64,000 nucleotides of DNA from Arcanobacterium wilhelmae (GTDB lineage Bacteria > Actinomycetota > Actinomycetes > Actinomycetales > Actinomycetaceae). Where the stretch lies: positions 1,798,001 through 1,862,000 of the forward strand of contig NZ_CP121247.1 of the NCBI RefSeq assembly GCF_029632765.1. Reading direction: 5' to 3'. Positions 54,761-63,264 of the stretch are shown in pieces; within the stretch, counting starts at the first letter, position 1, and each line of letters starts with the position of its first letter. Position numbers and translations under genes: made by a program. The notes beneath the pieces are model-generated. The model worked only from the letters and a program-made list of their open reading frames with translations. It ran no database searches and was not told where the DNA came from.

Positions 54761-57661
54761 CTAGGCGGCCGTGGGCGCCAGGGCTTCGTCTGCCGGGAGC
54801 TCAGCGCGGTGCGAAAGACGAACCTTCGAGGCGAACAGCGAGATCGCGAACGCCACGATTGTCCACATCACCAGCACCAACACCGTTCGGCCCACGATTC
54901 CATCCACCCCAGAGCCTGCGATCATCGAACGGAATGCAAGTTGCGTATCGCTCATCGGCAGGAACGGATGCACCCATTGGAAGAACGCCGGGGCAGTTTC
55001 GATCGGGAAGGTTGCACCCATCGTGGTGATCTGGAGGCAGAGCAGGACGATCGAGAGGAAGCGACCACGGAACGCGAACGCCGCCACACACGCCTGGTTG
55101 ATGGCCATGAAGCAGATCGAGGAAAGAATCGCGAGAGCAGTGAGCCCGACAATGTTGGAAGCGTGGAGCTCACCCATCCAGTTCACTACGAGCATCATGA
55201 CGGCGGCCTGCACGATCGCGATCAGTGTTGCGGTGGTTGCCGGGCGGGTAACCGCCGCAACCCAACGCTTCGGACCCATCGCCTTATCAAGGGCCGGGAG
55301 CACAAGGAACAGCGCGATCGTGCCGATCCATAATGCGAGCGACATGAACATCGGCGTGAAGCCGGCGCCATCATTTGCCACAGCGTGGCCGCGGATCGGA
55401 TCGACCTTCACAATATTCGAGGCCGTATTTGCCACGTTATCGCGATCCGATTGACTCAGCGCGGGGATCTTGTCCGTCCCTTCGCGTAGTCCATCGGCAA
55501 GCTTCGTGGCGCCGTCGTCGAGTTTCGCAGCTCCGTCCTTCGCCTTCGTGGAACCATCCGCGAGCGCAGATGCGCCGTTCACCGCCTGGAGGGTTCCGTT
55601 CGCCAGCGTCTCCAGCCCGGTGGCGAGCTGGTTTGCCGCGCCAGCTGCTGTAGCAGAACCCGCCTTCAACTTTCCAAGGCCGTGCGAGAGTGCGCCCGCG
55701 CCCTGATTAAGCTGGGTGGCACCATCCTTCAACACGCCGACGCCCTGTGTGAGCGCAGGCATATTGCCGTTCAGTTGCCCCAGCCCGCCACGGAGCTGAT
55801 CTGCGCCAGCGGTGAGCTCGCCCGATTTGCTCGACAGCTCACTCACTCCGGTACGGAGCGCGTTGAGCGCACCGGCAAGAGTGTTTGGATCGGTCGAGTT
55901 CGCCGCACCAACCGAGGCTGCGAGCTGATCGATGCCCCCACTGAGCTTCACTGCACCTACACCAAGTTGATCCGCGCCAGCGGACAGCTTGGCCGCGCCA
56001 TCGCCTGCGGCCTGTGCACCAGCAGCGAGCTTGGCAGCGCCTTGGTTGAGCGCCGCGGCACCCTTCCCTGCCTCACCGATTCCTGCCTGCAGTTTCTTCG
56101 CCCCAGCCGAGAGCTGATCGACGCCTTGGCTTAATGTGCCGAGCTGTTCTATCCCCTGACCGGCGGCCGTGAGCCCTCCAGCGAGCTGCGTCGCTCCAGC
56201 GTTCAATTCACCATTCTTTGCCGCAAGCTGTGCGAGCCCTGCACACACGAGACCCTTGTCGCCAGTGAGTTTGCACAGGCCGGCAAGCTTTTCCACGCCG
56301 CCGGTGTAATCAGCTACACCCTTCTGGAGTGCGGCGGCACCCTTGACTGCTTCCCCGAATTTCGCAGTATCGATACCGTTCACTCCCGCCTGGAGCTTCG
56401 CAAGCCCATCAACGAGAGCACTGCTGCCCTTCGCCAGGGTTTCTTTTCCATCGCCGGCGATTCCGGCCTGGAGCTTATCGGCTCCCGCGGCCAGCGCCTG
56501 GGCGCCACCCGCGAGAGTCTCCTGGCCACCAGCCAGCGAACCCGACAGCTGCCCGAGCCCCGCCTGGAGCCCCGCGATTCCGGCAGCAAGCGAGGTTTGC
56601 GCGCTCGCAGGATCCGACGGCGAGAAATCGCCTGCCGTTCCGACGCCGGCTTTAAGCTGCGCAAGCGCCGCCGGGAGGCCCGGCTTCTCGCCGCCAGCGA
56701 TCGCATTGTCGTAAATCTTGAGCACACCAACGCCCGCCTGGCCGACACCGTCGGTGTACTTTCGCACGCCATCCGCGAGAGTTCCCGAACCGGTAGTCAG
56801 CTTCCCGACGCCGGTGGCGAGCTCGCCCGCCTTCGCATCGAGTTCCGAAGTCCCGGCAGTGAGCCGACCAGTACCATCTGCGAGCTTGGCCGCGCCAGCA
56901 TTCGCATCTGCAACCCCGCCGTCGAGCGTACCCAGGCCATCTGCAAGCTTCGACGAGCCGTTCGCCGCCTTGTCCGCGCCGGTTCGCAGCGCGGTGATAC
57001 CGGTTTCCAGCTTGACAGAGCCATCCTCAAGATCGCCGATTCCCACGGTGAGCTCGCCCGTGCCGTCTGCGAGCTTCGCCGCGCCATCACTCGCATCACT
57101 CATGCCACTACGGATCTCATCCACGCTCAGCAGAACACGGCCCAAGATGCGATCCGCACCGCGCGCGTTGATCCGCTCCGTCATCTGCGACGCCACCGAC
57201 TTGGCAAGCGTCCCAGCCAAATAGTTCACGCCGTCATCCGTGACCAGCCGCAACGTCTGCGTCGAAGCCGACGTGGGTTGCGTGCCACCCACGCGAGCGA
57301 CCTCGCGCGTAAACCCACTCGGAATATAGAGGATCGCGCGCACGCCTTCGCGGGTGATCTCGCGTTCAGCCTGTGCCTTATCCATCCGCTTCCACGTGAA
57401 GCCCACATCCTCACCCGGCTTCGGATCCGTGAGTGCATCCGTCAGTTCCTTGCCGAGGTTCAGCTCCTCACTCTTCCCCGTAATCAACGTGGCGATATAC
57501 GCCTGATCCTCGTTCACCACCGCGGCCGTGATCTTGTTCAGACGATGTGTGGGGTTTTGGTACGTCATCGTGAGCAACCCTGCATAGAGCAGCGGAATCA
57601 CAAAAACCGCGATCAACACGATCGTCGTGGCCAAACGAGGCCCCTTCATGCGCGTCATCAT
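54761..57661 (-). CDS. YhgE/Pip-type membrane protein with X-X-G heptad domain
   Basis: 966 residues. One N-terminal membrane segment (ATTIVLIAVFVIPLLYAGLL), a ~150-residue extracellular domain, then ~500 residues of repeated KLADG / LQAG / LSAG heptads (the X_X_G domain), and five membrane segments at the C-terminus (GTIALFLVLPALDK ... VLVMWTIVAFAIS). The family includes the phage-infection protein Pip and proteins linked to secretion; the function here is unknown. AAGGAG lies 10 nt before the ATG at 57661. It diverges from a TetR gene across a shared operator pair. Confidence 0.88.
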   Translation of the reverse strand: MMTRMKGPRLATTIVLIAVFVIPLLYAGLLTMTYQNPTHRLNKITAAVVNEDQAYIATLITGKSEELNLGKELTDALTDPKPGEDVGFTWKRMDKAQAEREITREGVRAILYIPSGFTREVARVGGTQPTSASTQTLRLVTDDGVNYLAGTLAKSVASQMTERINARGADRILGRVLLSVDEIRSGMSDASDGAAKLADGTGELTVGIGDLEDGSVKLETGITALRTGADKAANGSSKLADGLGTLDGGVADANAGAAKLADGTGRLTAGTSELDAKAGELATGVGKLTTGSGTLADGVRKYTDGVGQAGVGVLKIYDNAIAGGEKPGLPAALAQLKAGVGTAGDFSPSDPASAQTSLAAGIAGLQAGLGQLSGSLAGGQETLAGGAQALAAGADKLQAGIAGDGKETLAKGSSALVDGLAKLQAGVNGIDTAKFGEAVKGAAALQKGVADYTGGVEKLAGLCKLTGDKGLVCAGLAQLAAKNGELNAGATQLAGGLTAAGQGIEQLGTLSQGVDQLSAGAKKLQAGIGEAGKGAAALNQGAAKLAAGAQAAGDGAAKLSAGADQLGVGAVKLSGGIDQLAASVGAANSTDPNTLAGALNALRTGVSELSSKSGELTAGADQLRGGLGQLNGNMPALTQGVGVLKDGATQLNQGAGALSHGLGKLKAGSATAAGAANQLATGLETLANGTLQAVNGASALADGSTKAKDGAAKLDDGATKLADGLREGTDKIPALSQSDRDNVANTASNIVKVDPIRGHAVANDGAGFTPMFMSLALWIGTIALFLVLPALDKAMGPKRWVAAVTRPATTATLIAIVQAAVMMLVVNWMGELHASNIVGLTALAILSSICFMAINQACVAAFAFRGRFLSIVLLCLQITTMGATFPIETAPAFFQWVHPFLPMSDTQLAFRSMIAGSGVDGIVGRTVLVLVMWTIVAFAISLFASKVRLSHRAELPADEALAPTAA

Positions 57662-57700
57662 CAGTGAAATTCTCCTTGAACTCATCAACTGAAGAACACG

Positions 57701-57740
57701 ATATACCTGTGTATCCTTTCAATTCAATACACCCCTGTAT
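57701..57740. promoter_or_regulatory. Two matching operators between yhgE-like and tetR genes
   Basis: ATATACCTGTGTAT (57701-57714) and ATACACCCCTGTAT (57727-57740) share the dyad ATAYA-N4-TGTAT and lie 26 nt apart. The first overlaps a minus-strand -10-like TATATC, itself 16 nt from TTGAAT. Expected binding sites of the TetR protein encoded next door. Confidence 0.6.
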
Positions 57741-57848
57741 CGAGTGATGAGGTAAACTTTCATCCCAGAGAATGACCGGGCTCCCACCCCCAGGAGCCCA
57801 TCGAAAAGCCGCCCACACCGGCGTCGGGAGGCAACAAGGAGGCAGAAA

Positions 57849-58643
57849 GTGACACAGTCCGCCCGTCAAAGCGCAGTCGAACAGCTCCTCGAGGGCGCGC
57901 TCTCGCAGCGCCGTCTCAACACCCGCTCGCGCCTGCTCGAGGCAGGCGCACGCCTCGTCGTGACCAACGGGATCCTCGGCACCTCCGTCGGCGATATCAC
58001 GAAAGAGGCCGGCTTTTCGCGCGGCGCGTTCTACTCCAACTTCCGCGATATGGACCACTTCGTCCAGACCCTCGCGAAGGAGCAATGGGATCAGATTTTG
58101 GGTGCGCTCGAGGAGGCTTTCAAGGAACCCGCCGGCTCCGTTCCTGCCACGTCTTCCGACGACGCCGAAGCGCGGGCCCGTCTTGCGGAGCTCGGCGCGC
58201 GCATCGTGGCGGCAATCCCACTTTCGCGCGAAACCTCACTTCTGCTCACCGAGTTTTCCACATACCTCGCACGCGCAGAAAATAAGGACACCCCGCTACG
58301 CGCCGGCGCAGACGCCTTCGCCGCCCAGCTCGCCGAGATCATCGACACCCGCCTCTCCACCATCGGCCGGCGCGCAACGCTCTCCACGCAAGATATGGTG
58401 CAAGTGATACTCGCGGTGGCCGAACGCTCCATCACGCAAGCCCTCACGCGTGGCGAATCGAACTACACGGACCTGCTCGTGCGCACGCTGCCCGAAATTT
58501 TGGTGAGATTGACGAAACCAACTACGGAAGAAACACTCACTTCCGCACAAGCATTCACCAAGCGCGCTCGAGCGCGAGAAACGCTCGACCCACGCTCTGC
58601 AGACGAAATCTTCGGCTACGACGCCGACGGCCTCCCATCGTAG
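57849..58643 (+). CDS. TetR-family repressor
   Basis: 264 residues. The N-terminal helix-turn-helix reads RSRLLEAGARLVVTNGILG, TSVGDITKEAGFSRGAFYSN. The C-terminal ligand domain is of no recognised type, and a ~35-residue polar tail follows. The GTG at 57849 is used because GGAGG stands 6 nt before it. It probably represses the divergent YhgE-like gene and itself. Its 3' end is 6 nt from that of the convergent esterase gene. Confidence 0.9.
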   Translation: MTQSARQSAVEQLLEGALSQRRLNTRSRLLEAGARLVVTNGILGTSVGDITKEAGFSRGAFYSNFRDMDHFVQTLAKEQWDQILGALEEAFKEPAGSVPATSSDDAEARARLAELGARIVAAIPLSRETSLLLTEFSTYLARAENKDTPLRAGADAFAAQLAEIIDTRLSTIGRRATLSTQDMVQVILAVAERSITQALTRGESNYTDLLVRTLPEILVRLTKPTTEETLTSAQAFTKRARARETLDPRSADEIFGYDADGLPS

Positions 58644-58649
58644 GAGGCG

Positions 58650-59690
58650 CTAGCCGCGCCTCCACTCCCATTCCTCGACGGCGTCGGCGAGGAACGGGCG
58701 TAGAGATTCTTTCACACGCGCCCATGAGCGCGTGCCAAGCCCGGCAAGCCAGCCATGGAACGTGCCAGGAAAGGCATGCAACTCAACTTTCGCACCGGCG
58801 TCGGCGAGGGCGGTGTACCAGGCGATACCTTCGTCGCGCAGGGTATCGACCGGATTCACGCCGATCCACACGAGCGGGAACCCAGCGCTGACCTGCGAAA
58901 TCGGCGGCTCAATCACGCCCCGATCCGTACCTGGCGCAAAGTACGCGTCCCAGGAAAACTCTGCGGCCTCGCGGCTCCACGTTGCCGCACCCGCGTACGT
59001 TTCAAACGAGCCCGTGTCCATGCGCGCACTCAGGCACGGCTCAAGCGCAATCACGCCGGCGAGCCGCGCCAGCTCGGCGTCGGACAGGCGCGCGAGCAGC
59101 TGGCGGATCATGCCCGAGCCCGCCGAATCGCCATACAGCACCACAGGCACGCCCTCGAACCACTCGAAAACCGCGCGCAGCGCCGTCGCCGTATCCTCAA
59201 GGCCGCCCGGATGCGGGTAATCGGGCGCGAGCGCGTAGTCCGGCGCGGCCGTGACCAGCGCTTTCTCGCCGCCTGGCCACAGGTACTCACTGAACTCGGC
59301 GATCAACTCCAGGCAGCGCGCGTCCTCGAACTTCGCGCGCCCAGCGACGTAGCCGCCGCCGTGGATCACGAACATCACGGCACCGGCAGGCACGCCCTCG
59401 CGCGCGATCACTCGCACTTCGACGTCGCGCCCGGTCGGCTCCGGCTCGCTATGCGCCGCCGGCTCGGCGGGCTCGGACGCGCCTTGCGGCGCCGACGTCG
59501 GGAGCCGGAAACTGGCCACGTACCGCGACTCGCGCACGTACCCGGCCGGCAGCGGCGGCTCCACGAACGCCGCCTCGCTCGCCTCGCGCCAGACGCAAAA
59601 GTCCGCGTTCACGTCCGGCGGGTTCGCCTCCACCAACGCCGCAAGCTCCGGATCCACGTACGGGCGGGCGTCTCCCCCAATGCTGACCAT
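58650..59690 (-). CDS. HSL-type alpha/beta-hydrolase (esterase)
   Basis: 346 residues. Oxyanion motif HGGGYVAG, nucleophile elbow GDSAG (Ser) and TFHGW (His) are those of hormone-sensitive-lipase-type esterases. An Ala/Glu/Pro insertion sits at about residues 68-88. It is the last gene in line with nanE, 68 nt downstream. Many sialic acids carry O-acetyl groups, so a sialate O-acetylesterase role is possible, but known ones belong to other families. AAGGAG fixes the ATG at 59690. Confidence 0.75.
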   Translation of the reverse strand: MVSIGGDARPYVDPELAALVEANPPDVNADFCVWREASEAAFVEPPLPAGYVRESRYVASFRLPTSAPQGASEPAEPAAHSEPEPTGRDVEVRVIAREGVPAGAVMFVIHGGGYVAGRAKFEDARCLELIAEFSEYLWPGGEKALVTAAPDYALAPDYPHPGGLEDTATALRAVFEWFEGVPVVLYGDSAGSGMIRQLLARLSDAELARLAGVIALEPCLSARMDTGSFETYAGAATWSREAAEFSWDAYFAPGTDRGVIEPPISQVSAGFPLVWIGVNPVDTLRDEGIAWYTALADAGAKVELHAFPGTFHGWLAGLGTRSWARVKESLRPFLADAVEEWEWRRG

Positions 59691-59713
59691 GCGCAACTCC
59701 TTAAAAAGACGCG

Positions 59714-59749
59714 CCGACGCCGATGCGGAGAGGAATGCACCGGCGTCGG
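59714..59749 (-). terminator. Hairpin of inverted CCGACGCCGGTGC words after nanE
   Basis: CCGACGCCGATGC (59714-59726) and GCACCGGCGTCGG (59737-59749) pair at 12 of 13 positions. The hairpin starts 10 nt after the nanE stop. It may end or attenuate transcription into the esterase gene. Confidence 0.55.
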
Positions 59750-59758
59750 CGAAAACTG

Positions 59759-60436
59759 TCAGCGGTTAGCGACCGCGTCCACGAACCAGCTGGTAATCGA
59801 CGTGGGATGGGTGATCCCCGTGCCGACGACGACGGCGTACGCGCCGGCGTCCATGACGGCGGCAGCGTCGGCGGGCGTGTGAACGCGACCCTCGCACAGC
59901 ACCGGAACGTCAGGGAATGCCTCGACCATCTGGGTGAGCAGCTCGAAATCCGGGCCTGTCGACTTCTCGCGCTCGCCCGTGTAACCGGCAAGCGTCGTCG
60001 AAATAATGTCCGAACCCGCTTCTACTGCCATTTTGGCATCCTCGAACGAACCACAATCGGCCATCACGAGCGTGCCGTCCTCGTGCAGTGCCGCCACTGT
60101 TTCAGCGTAGGTGCGCCCATCGGGGCGCGGGCGGCGGGTGGCGTCAATCGCCACGATATCCGAACCGGCGAGGCGGCAGGCGCGGGCGTGGTGCAGGGTC
60201 GGCGTGATAAACACGCCCTCGTGCCCTTCCTTCCACAGGCCGATCACGGGGATCTCCACGCGGCCCTTGATTGCCGAAATGTCGGCCAGGCCCTGGCAGC
60301 GGATCGCGGCCGCGCCACCAAGTTCCGCCGCGCGCGCGATCTGCGCCATCGTTTCCGGGTTGCGCATCGGTTCGCCCGGATAGGCCTGCACGGACACCAC
60401 GAGCTTTCCGCGAAGCTGTTCAATGATCGGATGCAT
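59759..60436 (-). CDS. nanE: N-acetylmannosamine-6-phosphate 2-epimerase
   Basis: 225 residues, TIM-barrel of the NanE family: KLVVSVQAYPGEPM, GGAAAIRCQG, IPVIGLWKEG, DIVAIDATRRPRP (with the catalytic Lys and Asp/Glu region) and CEGRVHTPADA. It converts ManNAc-6-P to GlcNAc-6-P, the third step of sialic acid breakdown. GAGGAAAC precedes the ATG. It follows nanK after 38 nt. Confidence 0.95.
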   Translation of the reverse strand: MHPIIEQLRGKLVVSVQAYPGEPMRNPETMAQIARAAELGGAAAIRCQGLADISAIKGRVEIPVIGLWKEGHEGVFITPTLHHARACRLAGSDIVAIDATRRPRPDGRTYAETVAALHEDGTLVMADCGSFEDAKMAVEAGSDIISTTLAGYTGEREKSTGPDFELLTQMVEAFPDVPVLCEGRVHTPADAAAVMDAGAYAVVVGTGITHPTSITSWFVDAVANR

Positions 60437-60474
60437 GTTTCCTCGATTCTGCCGGGGTTTCCGGCGATTCTCCG

Positions 60475-61473
60475 TTACGAGAGAGCTTCTGTTGTGTCAA
60501 CAGACGTTCGTGCCATGAAGTTCTGGTAGGCGCCAAGGAGCGGGGCGTCGTCGCCAAGTTCGCCGCCGACGAGCGGCACACACGCGACGCCGTCCATCGC
60601 GGAGGCTGCGTAGCCGGCGCGAACATTATCCCACCAGTCTTCTCCGTTCTTGTTCGCCACCGACCCGGAAATGACGATCACGTGCGGATCGACGCAGTTC
60701 GCGAGCGAGCCAAGCACCTCGCCGACGGCGTAAGCGGACTCACTGAAGCAGGCGAGCGCGAGGTGGTCACCGGCGTCGGCGAGGGCGCGCAGCTCGGCGC
60801 CGTTCGCAACGTGAGCCTCATCGGAGCGGTGGTTGTACCAGGTGGCGAGCCCGGAGCCGGAGGCGAAGGCTTCGAGGTGGCCGGCGCGCCCGCACGAGCA
60901 CGGGATTCCGGTGCCGAAGTGGTGGTGGACGTGCCCGAAGTGCCCGGCGAGGCTGTGGGCGCCAAAGTCGATTTCTCCGGAGCGGATGAGTGCGCCGCCG
61001 ATTCCGGTTCCGACGGCGATGGACAGGACGACGTCGGAGCCGCGGCCCGCGCCGAGGCGGGCTTCGCCGAGGCCGTGGGCGTGGACGTCGTTGATGATCC
61101 ACACAGGTTGGCCGGTGGCTTCGCGCAAAATCTCGCCGAGCGGTGTGCCACTCCAGCCAGGAAGAGTGTCGGTTGCTGAGATAATCGCGCCGGTTTCAGG
61201 ATCGACAACGCCGGCGCTCGCGACGGCAACTCCAACGCAACCGTGTTCTTCAACCTGGGCGGCCGCGAGCTCGGCAACCCGGCGAGCAAGATCCTCGCCG
61301 CCCTTGGGGGCATCGGTCGGCATCACGCCGCGCGCAAACATTTTGATGCCGCTACTCGCACCCGTGTTCTCGCGCGGATCAAGCACGCGATCCTCGCAAC
61401 CGAGCACCGCCCAGCCAACCTTCGTGCCGCCAATATCGAGCGCGAGCACGCGCCCATCGATCTCGCTCGCCAT
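60475..61473 (-). CDS. nanK: N-acetylmannosamine kinase (ROK family)
   Basis: 332 residues. ATP-binding ALDIGGTKVGWAV at the start, catalytic INDVHAHGLGE, GTGIGGALI, and the zinc motif GHVHHHFGTGIPCSCGRAGH. In that motif the last usual Cys of CxCGxxGC is His. It phosphorylates ManNAc. The position between nanA and nanE gives the substrate; ROK sequence alone would not. AGGGAGAG precedes the ATG. Confidence 0.88.
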   Translation of the reverse strand: MASEIDGRVLALDIGGTKVGWAVLGCEDRVLDPRENTGASSGIKMFARGVMPTDAPKGGEDLARRVAELAAAQVEEHGCVGVAVASAGVVDPETGAIISATDTLPGWSGTPLGEILREATGQPVWIINDVHAHGLGEARLGAGRGSDVVLSIAVGTGIGGALIRSGEIDFGAHSLAGHFGHVHHHFGTGIPCSCGRAGHLEAFASGSGLATWYNHRSDEAHVANGAELRALADAGDHLALACFSESAYAVGEVLGSLANCVDPHVIVISGSVANKNGEDWWDNVRAGYAASAMDGVACVPLVGGELGDDAPLLGAYQNFMARTSVDTTEALS

Positions 61474-61496
61474 TGAACTCTCCCTTGTGTTAAATG

Positions 61497-61530
61497 CCTG
61501 GAGGGGCGGGCGCTTGCCCGCCCCTCCAGG
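61497..61530 (-). terminator. Intercistronic hairpin between nanA and nanK
   Basis: CCTGGAGGGGCGGGC-GCTT-GCCCGCCCCTCCAGG, perfect 15-bp stem in the 63-nt gap, without a T run. It could cut nanK-nanE expression relative to nanA or protect the 3' end of the upstream message. Confidence 0.6.
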
Positions 61531-61536
61531 GTTGTC

Positions 61537-62451
61537 TCACGCGAGCAATCCCGCTTCGCGGAGCTTAGCGGACACCCATTCATAGTTCTCGCCCTCGAGC
61601 GGGAGAACCGGAGTCGGCATCTCGTTGGTCTCGAACACTCCGAGCGCCTTCAGCGCGGCCTTGAACGCGCCAACACCAGCGCCGAAGCCGGCAACGCCCT
61701 TGACGAACACCATGGTCATCAGGTCAGCCAGGCGATCCTGCTCAGCCTTCACGGTCGCCCAATCGCCCGCCTGAGCGGCCTTCCACATGCGCACGTAGCC
61801 GTCCGGATCCACGTTTGCCAGGCCCGGAACCGAGCCGTCAGCACCGCCCAGTAGTGCGCCGTCCACAACGACCTCGTGGCCGGTGAGCAGCTGCAGCGGG
61901 TGACCCGCGGCCTCGTTCATGCGAACGAGCCAACGGAAGGAGACGTCGTCGCCGGAGGAATCCTTCACGCCAGAAAGAATGCCCTCGGAGGCGAGGCGCA
62001 TGAGGAACTGCGGCGAAAGCTTCCAGTGCACGCACACCGGGATGTCGTAGGCCCAGATCGGCAGATCGGTGGCCTCGTGCAACGCCTTGAAGTGGCGGTA
62101 CACATCCTCCTCGCCCTGCAACACGTAGAAAGGTGCGGTGGCAACGATGCCGTCCACGCCGAACTTCTCGGCCTGCTTGATGTGCTCGATCACGCGCTCG
62201 GTCTCGGTGTCGATCACGCCAGCGAGGATCGGCACGCGGCCAGCCACGATACGTGTGGCCTCGCGCAGGATCTCCTCGCGGCGAGCCGACGTCGAGAACG
62301 CCACCTCACCCGTGGAGCCCAGCACGAACAGGCCATCGATGCCTGCCTCGATCATGCGATTGATCGAACGCTCGAGCGATGCGACGTCGAGTTCCTTGTT
62401 CTTGAGCGGGATTGCCAGCGGCGGCACAACGCCGCTAATCGGCTTAGTCAT
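61537..62451 (-). CDS. nanA: N-acetylneuraminate lyase
   Basis: 304 residues, DapA/NanA fold: GLFVLGSTGEVAFST, APFYVLQGEED, the catalytic Tyr in WAYDIPV and Schiff-base Lys in SGVKDSSGDD. It cleaves sialic acid to ManNAc and pyruvate. The nan neighbourhood supports NanA over DapA. Its ribosome site AAGGAG overlaps the stop codon of the transporter ATPase gene, so translation is coupled. Confidence 0.9.
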   Translation of the reverse strand: MTKPISGVVPPLAIPLKNKELDVASLERSINRMIEAGIDGLFVLGSTGEVAFSTSARREEILREATRIVAGRVPILAGVIDTETERVIEHIKQAEKFGVDGIVATAPFYVLQGEEDVYRHFKALHEATDLPIWAYDIPVCVHWKLSPQFLMRLASEGILSGVKDSSGDDVSFRWLVRMNEAAGHPLQLLTGHEVVVDGALLGGADGSVPGLANVDPDGYVRMWKAAQAGDWATVKAEQDRLADLMTMVFVKGVAGFGAGVGAFKAALKALGVFETNEMPTPVLPLEGENYEWVSAKLREAGLLA

Positions 62452-62463
62452 TGCTCTTTCTCC

Positions 62464-63264
62464 TTAAAGAGTGGGGTGAAGTAGAGAGGGGGCTGCGCCA
62501 AGAAGCTTCTTGGTGTAGTCGTCCTTGGGGTTGGTGAGGAGCTCATGGGCGGGCCCCTCCTCCACGATCTGGCCGTGGTTCATCACCGCGATGCGATCGG
62601 AAATGTACCGGACGGTCTGGATATCGTGCGAGATGAAGACCATCGCGAGGCCCAGTTCCTTCTTGAGGTCCATCAAGAGGTTGAGGATCTGTGCGCGAAC
62701 CGAAACGTCGAGCGCCGACGTCGGCTCATCCGCGATGATCGCTTTCGGCTCGAGCGCAAGCGCACGGGCAATCGCCACGCGCTGGCGCTGGCCGCCGGAG
62801 AGCTGGCCGGGCAAGGCATCGAGCGCCGACGTCGGCAAACCCACCACGGAGATGAGCTCGCGGACGCGAGCTGCACGCGACGTTTCGTCGCCGATACCGT
62901 GCACGCGCAGCGGATCCGCGAGCTGGTCGGCAACCGTCATGCGCGGGTTGAGCGCCGTGGCCGGATCCTGGAAGACGACGGAGACCACGCGGCCAATCTT
63001 GCGGCGATCAGCTGCGCTGCGCTTCGTCACCTCCTCGCCGTTGAAGAACACCTTGCCGGCGGTTGCCGGCTGCAGGCCGATCATCACGTTCGCCATGGTG
63101 GACTTGCCCGAACCGGACTCGCCCACGATGCCAACAGTCTGGCCGGGCATCACCTGGATGTTCACGCCGCGCACCGCGCGCACCTTGTTCGGGCGGAAAA
63201 TCGAGCCCGTGCGGGTACGGAACGTCACTTCGACGTCGCGCAGGTCAATGATCGGAGTGGTCAT
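62464..63264 (-). CDS. Opp/Dpp-type ABC transporter ATPase (OppF-like), probably sialic acid uptake
   Basis: 266 residues. Walker A GESGSGKST, Q-loop VVFQDPATALNPRMTV, signature LSGGQRQRVAIARAL, Walker B AIIADEPTSALD, His loop ISHD. The order before nanA matches sialic acid ABC importers such as SiaEFGI of Corynebacterium and SatABCD of Haemophilus. The start overlaps the stop of the other ATPase gene by 4 nt. Confidence 0.88.
   Translation of the reverse strand: MTTPIIDLRDVEVTFRTRTGSIFRPNKVRAVRGVNIQVMPGQTVGIVGESGSGKSTMANVMIGLQPATAGKVFFNGEEVTKRSAADRRKIGRVVSVVFQDPATALNPRMTVADQLADPLRVHGIGDETSRAARVRELISVVGLPTSALDALPGQLSGGQRQRVAIARALALEPKAIIADEPTSALDVSVRAQILNLLMDLKKELGLAMVFISHDIQTVRYISDRIAVMNHGQIVEEGPAHELLTNPKDDYTKKLLGAAPSLLHPTL

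Noticed and set aside
60475..61473. NanK as a non-functional ROK protein because the last Cys of CxCGxxGC is His
   Set aside because: All other catalytic and binding motifs are intact, and His is a plausible zinc ligand, so I keep it as functional.
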